A stretch of 6,607 bases of DNA from the NCBI GenBank assembly GCA_003531345.1, contig DQGZ01000205.1:1-6607 (forward strand), given 5' to 3'. The notes under the pieces were generated by a model. The model saw nothing but the letters and a program-made list of their open reading frames with translations. It made no database searches and was not told the DNA's origin. The position numbers and the translations under genes were made by a program. How positions within the stretch are numbered: position 1 is the stretch's first letter; every line of letters starts with the position of its first letter. The DNA is from Alphaproteobacteria bacterium (GTDB lineage Bacteria; Pseudomonadota; Alphaproteobacteria; Rickettsiales; UBA8987). Below, piece after piece: positions 4,501-6,607 of this stretch.

Positions 4501-5560
4501 TCCGAAGTGCTTGGGTGGTCATATGAATATTACTCCTAACGGATATCCAAAAAGATGGACTTAGACCATTTGGTCTTTTTTCTGAAGCAACAGATATCTG
4601 CTCATTTCCCCAGCTGCCAACAGATAAATATCTAATATCTTTTATAGTTTTCTGTGCCGCTACAATATAACCACCATCATCCCTTCTATACCTGTGATAA
4701 AAAACTTTTCTTTCTAAAGGTACATCTACCCTAGGAACCCAAGTACCACCTCTAATATCATATCTCACTGGATGTATTAGCGCATAATCGCTGTAGATAA
4801 TATTTAAAGAGCTAAATAAGGTAGAAACTTTTTCATGCAAAGACACTTCTTCTATATAAAACTCACCCTCATGATCCTCCCCGTAATTAGCATCCATAAC
4901 TGATTTGGGAAAAGAAGAAGCTGAAACAGCAAAGTCAGTAAGTTTATAAACATCGCTAATTTGCTTTATTCTTGCAGAAATATCAGCTGCATATCCATTT
5001 GCAGTCATTGGTTTTATGTACTCTGCATCTATTATTAGTAGTAAATTTTTTTTGTTGCTTAAACCTTCACAAATAAATCCTATCAAAGTTATTAGTTCAT
5101 TTGGCTCAATCCCAAGGTTCGCACGCAAAACAAGTTTGCTACACATTTCTTCAAGTTTTTTTACTTGAGATATTATTTCTTTTTTTGAATCTTCTGGAGA
5201 TTCGTCATACTGATCAGCATCAATTTGTATTGTAGGATAAATTCTATTAGTAATTTTTGTATTTTTAATAAAATTACACCAGTTTTCATAGCCGTTAGTA
5301 TTATCAAACAACTCTTCAATTTCAGAATTAATTAGATCCTCGTGAGAGGTTAAATCTAATATCATTTTTCCACTTTTCTGAGCATTCAATGCTTTTTCCA
5401 GAGCTTTTTCCAACCTTCCTTCAGGATAATTCTTTTTATGAGCTCTATCTTTTGTTAGCTCAAATAACGGCAAAACATCTAATTTAATCTCTTCAGAAAG
5501 ATTATCAAATGCTTTAATTTCTGCTGATGTAGTTTTTATAATTGGTATATAATGATGCAT
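4487..5560 (-). CDS. beta family protein (PF14350-like)
   Basis: A 357-aa cytoplasmic protein resembling the 'Beta protein' family, named after a phage T4 protein and often adjacent to sce7726 genes; its biochemical role is not known to me. Features matching the family pattern are the N-terminal HYIPIIKTTSAEIKAF, PLFEL at 31-35, a hydrophobic strand with acidic residues (TIQIDAD, 110-116), LVLRANLG (143-150), the strand LLLIIDAE (173-180), AVSASSFPKS (211-220), YSDYALIHPVRYD (256-268) and the aromatic/basic VFYHRYRRDDGGY (286-298). Alternating strands and helices suggest a barrel-like fold (inference). There are no membrane segments. Its ATG directly follows the stop of the metallopeptidase gene, with GGGAGG (5566-5571) inside that gene's last codons, so the two are probably translationally coupled. 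Its 3' end overlaps the convergent sce7726 gene, and its coding strand hosts that gene's terminator candidate. Confidence 0.75.
   Translation of the reverse strand: MHHYIPIIKTTSAEIKAFDNLSEEIKLDVLPLFELTKDRAHKKNYPEGRLEKALEKALNAQKSGKMILDLTSHEDLINSEIEELFDNTNGYENWCNFIKNTKITNRIYPTIQIDADQYDESPEDSKKEIISQVKKLEEMCSKLVLRANLGIEPNELITLIGFICEGLSNKKNLLLIIDAEYIKPMTANGYAADISARIKQISDVYKLTDFAVSASSFPKSVMDANYGEDHEGEFYIEEVSLHEKVSTLFSSLNIIYSDYALIHPVRYDIRGGTWVPRVDVPLERKVFYHRYRRDDGGYIVAAQKTIKDIRYLSVGSWGNEQISVASEKRPNGLSPSFWISVRSNIHMTTQALRTRQQ
4563..4581 (+). terminator. intrinsic terminator candidate for the sce7726 gene, inside the beta gene
   Basis: AGACCA (4563-4568) and TGGTCT (4571-4576) are perfect complements around TT, followed by an uninterrupted T-run to 4581. 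An A-run (4549-4553) upstream could extend the stem. It is in the right orientation for plus-strand transcripts and 62 bases past the sce7726 stop. The stem is short with only three G-C pairs, so efficiency may be modest. Confidence 0.5.
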
Positions 5561-6103
5561 TTATTCCTCCCTGAAACCTAGTTGTTTAGCGCGGATTCTA
5601 ACCGCAAGAGGAGAAACGCCAAAATGATCTGCGATATTATCAACATTTTGAGATACATTTTTTATGAAAAACCTAAAATCAGCCTCTGGCATCAATAGCT
5701 TTCCAGCAAATTCATTTGCTTCAAGCTCCATTTTGTTGACATTGTCAGATGCCCTAAAATATGTGTAATCTACGAATTCAGATTCTTCATTTCTATGAAG
5801 CATATAGTGAGCTAATTCGTGAGCTATTGTAAACCTTTGTCGTGTAGGATGATGTTTTTTATTTACTTCGCAAACCCAACCGGAATCAGTTTTTTTAAGA
5901 TTTCCAGAAATATCAGATGAGAGATTATCTGAATAAATAATCTTTACATCCATTAGACTCATCAATGACTCAACATCTAAAGGAGTGGTTTTTATGCCAT
6001 TTTGTCGAGCAAGATTAAGTATGTCTTCAGCATTGTCAATGTTGCCCAAGTGCGCCCTTCTTAAAATTGCGTCTTTATTTTTATTTCTTCTTATTATTGC
6101 CAT
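5561..6103 (-). CDS. ImmA/IrrE family zinc metallo-endopeptidase
   Basis: A 180-aa protein with the gluzincin core of the ImmA/IrrE (DUF955) family. The zinc/catalytic motif HELAH gives His95, Glu96 and His99 in RFTIAHELAHYMLH. The third ligand comes from the MELEANEFAGKLLMP segment (125-139; Glu126 or Glu128). The C-terminal part (NVDNIADHFGVSPLAVRIRAKQLGF, 153-177) is the helix-turn-helix-like tail usual in these proteins. Family members cleave repressors (ImmA on ImmR of ICEBs1; IrrE on DdrO in Deinococcus) after a stress signal. Here the usual XRE repressor partner is not fused and not within the window. The ATG at 6103 overlaps the end of the upstream membrane-protein gene by 23 bp and has GGAAG six bases before it. 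The stop abuts the beta-gene ATG with no gap. Its substrate is unknown; a regulator upstream of the window, or the partner proteins, are possibilities. Confidence 0.9.
   Translation of the reverse strand: MAIIRRNKNKDAILRRAHLGNIDNAEDILNLARQNGIKTTPLDVESLMSLMDVKIIYSDNLSSDISGNLKKTDSGWVCEVNKKHHPTRQRFTIAHELAHYMLHRNEESEFVDYTYFRASDNVNKMELEANEFAGKLLMPEADFRFFIKNVSQNVDNIADHFGVSPLAVRIRAKQLGFREE
5566..5571 (-). promoter_or_regulatory. ribosome-binding site of the beta gene within the metallopeptidase 3' end
   Basis: GGGAGG on the minus strand lies five bases before ATG 5560 and inside the last codons of the metallopeptidase gene (GGT-TTC-AGG-GAG-GAA-TAA). It confirms the beta-gene start and ties translation of the two genes together. 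Confidence 0.75.
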
Positions 6104-6607
6104 TTACTTCTTCCGTTAATGAATTTTTTTCTAAGCTCTCTGTTTTTCCCATTAGACTATATTCTAAACCAATGATTCTAGACTCAAGCTGCCCAATTCT
6201 ATTAATAAGCTTACTTCTATCTTCTGCATCATAATTTAAATCCTGTATTAAAGAGCTCCTGTTAAGCAATTTATTAATATTTCCATCATCAGAAAGATAG
6301 TAGGAGACTTCTTTTGTAACAAGTTTTTCTGCAATCTCCTCTGCATGATTTCTAGAAAGAGATCTTATAGATATGTATGCAACCACCCCCAAAAAAGATA
6401 TTAACACAATTAATGAATTTATTATATTATTATAGAACTCTGATATAACTTCAAGCAACTGATCTTGCGTAAGTACATGCCCATTATTTATTAAAAGATT
6501 TAAAGATTTTATTTCATCTTGACTTAGAGATTTATGATTTCCGCTCGTAACAAAAACAGCTTTAGCGTTAGTAAGTGAATTAAGAAAATAATCTCCTAGC
6601 AAAAAGT
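6081..6607 (-). CDS. single-pass membrane protein with a coiled-coil tail (5' end cut by window edge)
   Basis: Family not recognised. The frame is open to the right edge. The only start codon near the edge is TTG at 6602, and no in-frame ATG exists before the TM segment, so the true start may lie beyond the window. Numbering from that TTG: a soluble part (1-58) with a helix-rich stretch SLSQDEIKSLNLLINNGHVLTQ..., one hydrophobic segment at about 61-80 (IINSLIVLISFLGVVAYISI) followed by RSLSRNH, then a charged tail with a helix AEEIAEKLVTKEV and a likely coiled coil around residues 126-151 (DAEDRSKLINRIGQLESRII). The positive residues after the TM suggest the C-terminal tail is cytoplasmic. 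It overlaps the metallopeptidase gene by 23 bp, so the two are probably co-translated. It may anchor or sense for the operon; that is inference. Confidence 0.7.
   Translation of the reverse strand, partial: FLLGDYFLNSLTNAKAVFVTSGNHKSLSQDEIKSLNLLINNGHVLTQDQLLEVISEFYNNIINSLIVLISFLGVVAYISIRSLSRNHAEEIAEKLVTKEVSYYLSDDGNINKLLNRSSLIQDLNYDAEDRSKLINRIGQLESRIIGLEYSLMGKTESLEKNSLTEEVNGNNKKK

Overview
The window is AT-rich DNA (roughly one third G+C by eye) from what looks like a facultatively anaerobic proteobacterium. This is suggested by Fur-like, FNR-like and NrdR-like sites stacked in one intergenic region, and by a class III (oxygen-sensitive) ribonucleotide reductase operon. I cannot name the genus. 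No rRNA, tRNA, CRISPR array or recognisable insertion sequence is visible.

Left part (1-3245): housekeeping anaerobic dNTP synthesis. A gene fragment runs off the left edge on the minus strand (start at 109). Between it and nrdD lie a Fur-like palindrome, two perfect FNR boxes (TTGAT-N4-ATCAA) and two NrdR-like boxes spaced 32 bp apart. nrdD (glycyl-radical reductase, 738 aa) and nrdG (radical-SAM activase, 226 aa) form a tight operon. NrdG makes the glycyl radical on Gly700 of NrdD, and NrdD then reduces ribonucleotides without oxygen.

Middle (3246-3861): a small minus-strand gene of unknown function converges on nrdG with a 2-bp gap. Its good ribosome-binding site and ATG lie 69 bp upstream and in frame with the annotated-length ORF, but one amber codon interrupts the frame. 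It therefore reads as a 125-codon gene split by a nonsense codon, or as a leader peptide plus downstream ORF. A long hairpin sits across the split. The remaining ~240 bases carry operator-like palindromes and the promoter of the next gene.

Right part (3862-6607): an accessory block with the look of a mobile defence or stress island. A plus-strand PD-(D/E)XK-like nuclease of the sce7726 family meets, tail to tail with a 14-bp overlap, a minus-strand operon. That operon encodes a single-pass membrane protein (cut by the right edge), an ImmA/IrrE-type zinc metallopeptidase and a 'beta family' protein. The three minus-strand genes overlap or abut and are probably translationally coupled. The best candidate for a little-described system is this four-gene block: nuclease, beta protein, metallopeptidase and membrane protein. 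Its biological role is inference.
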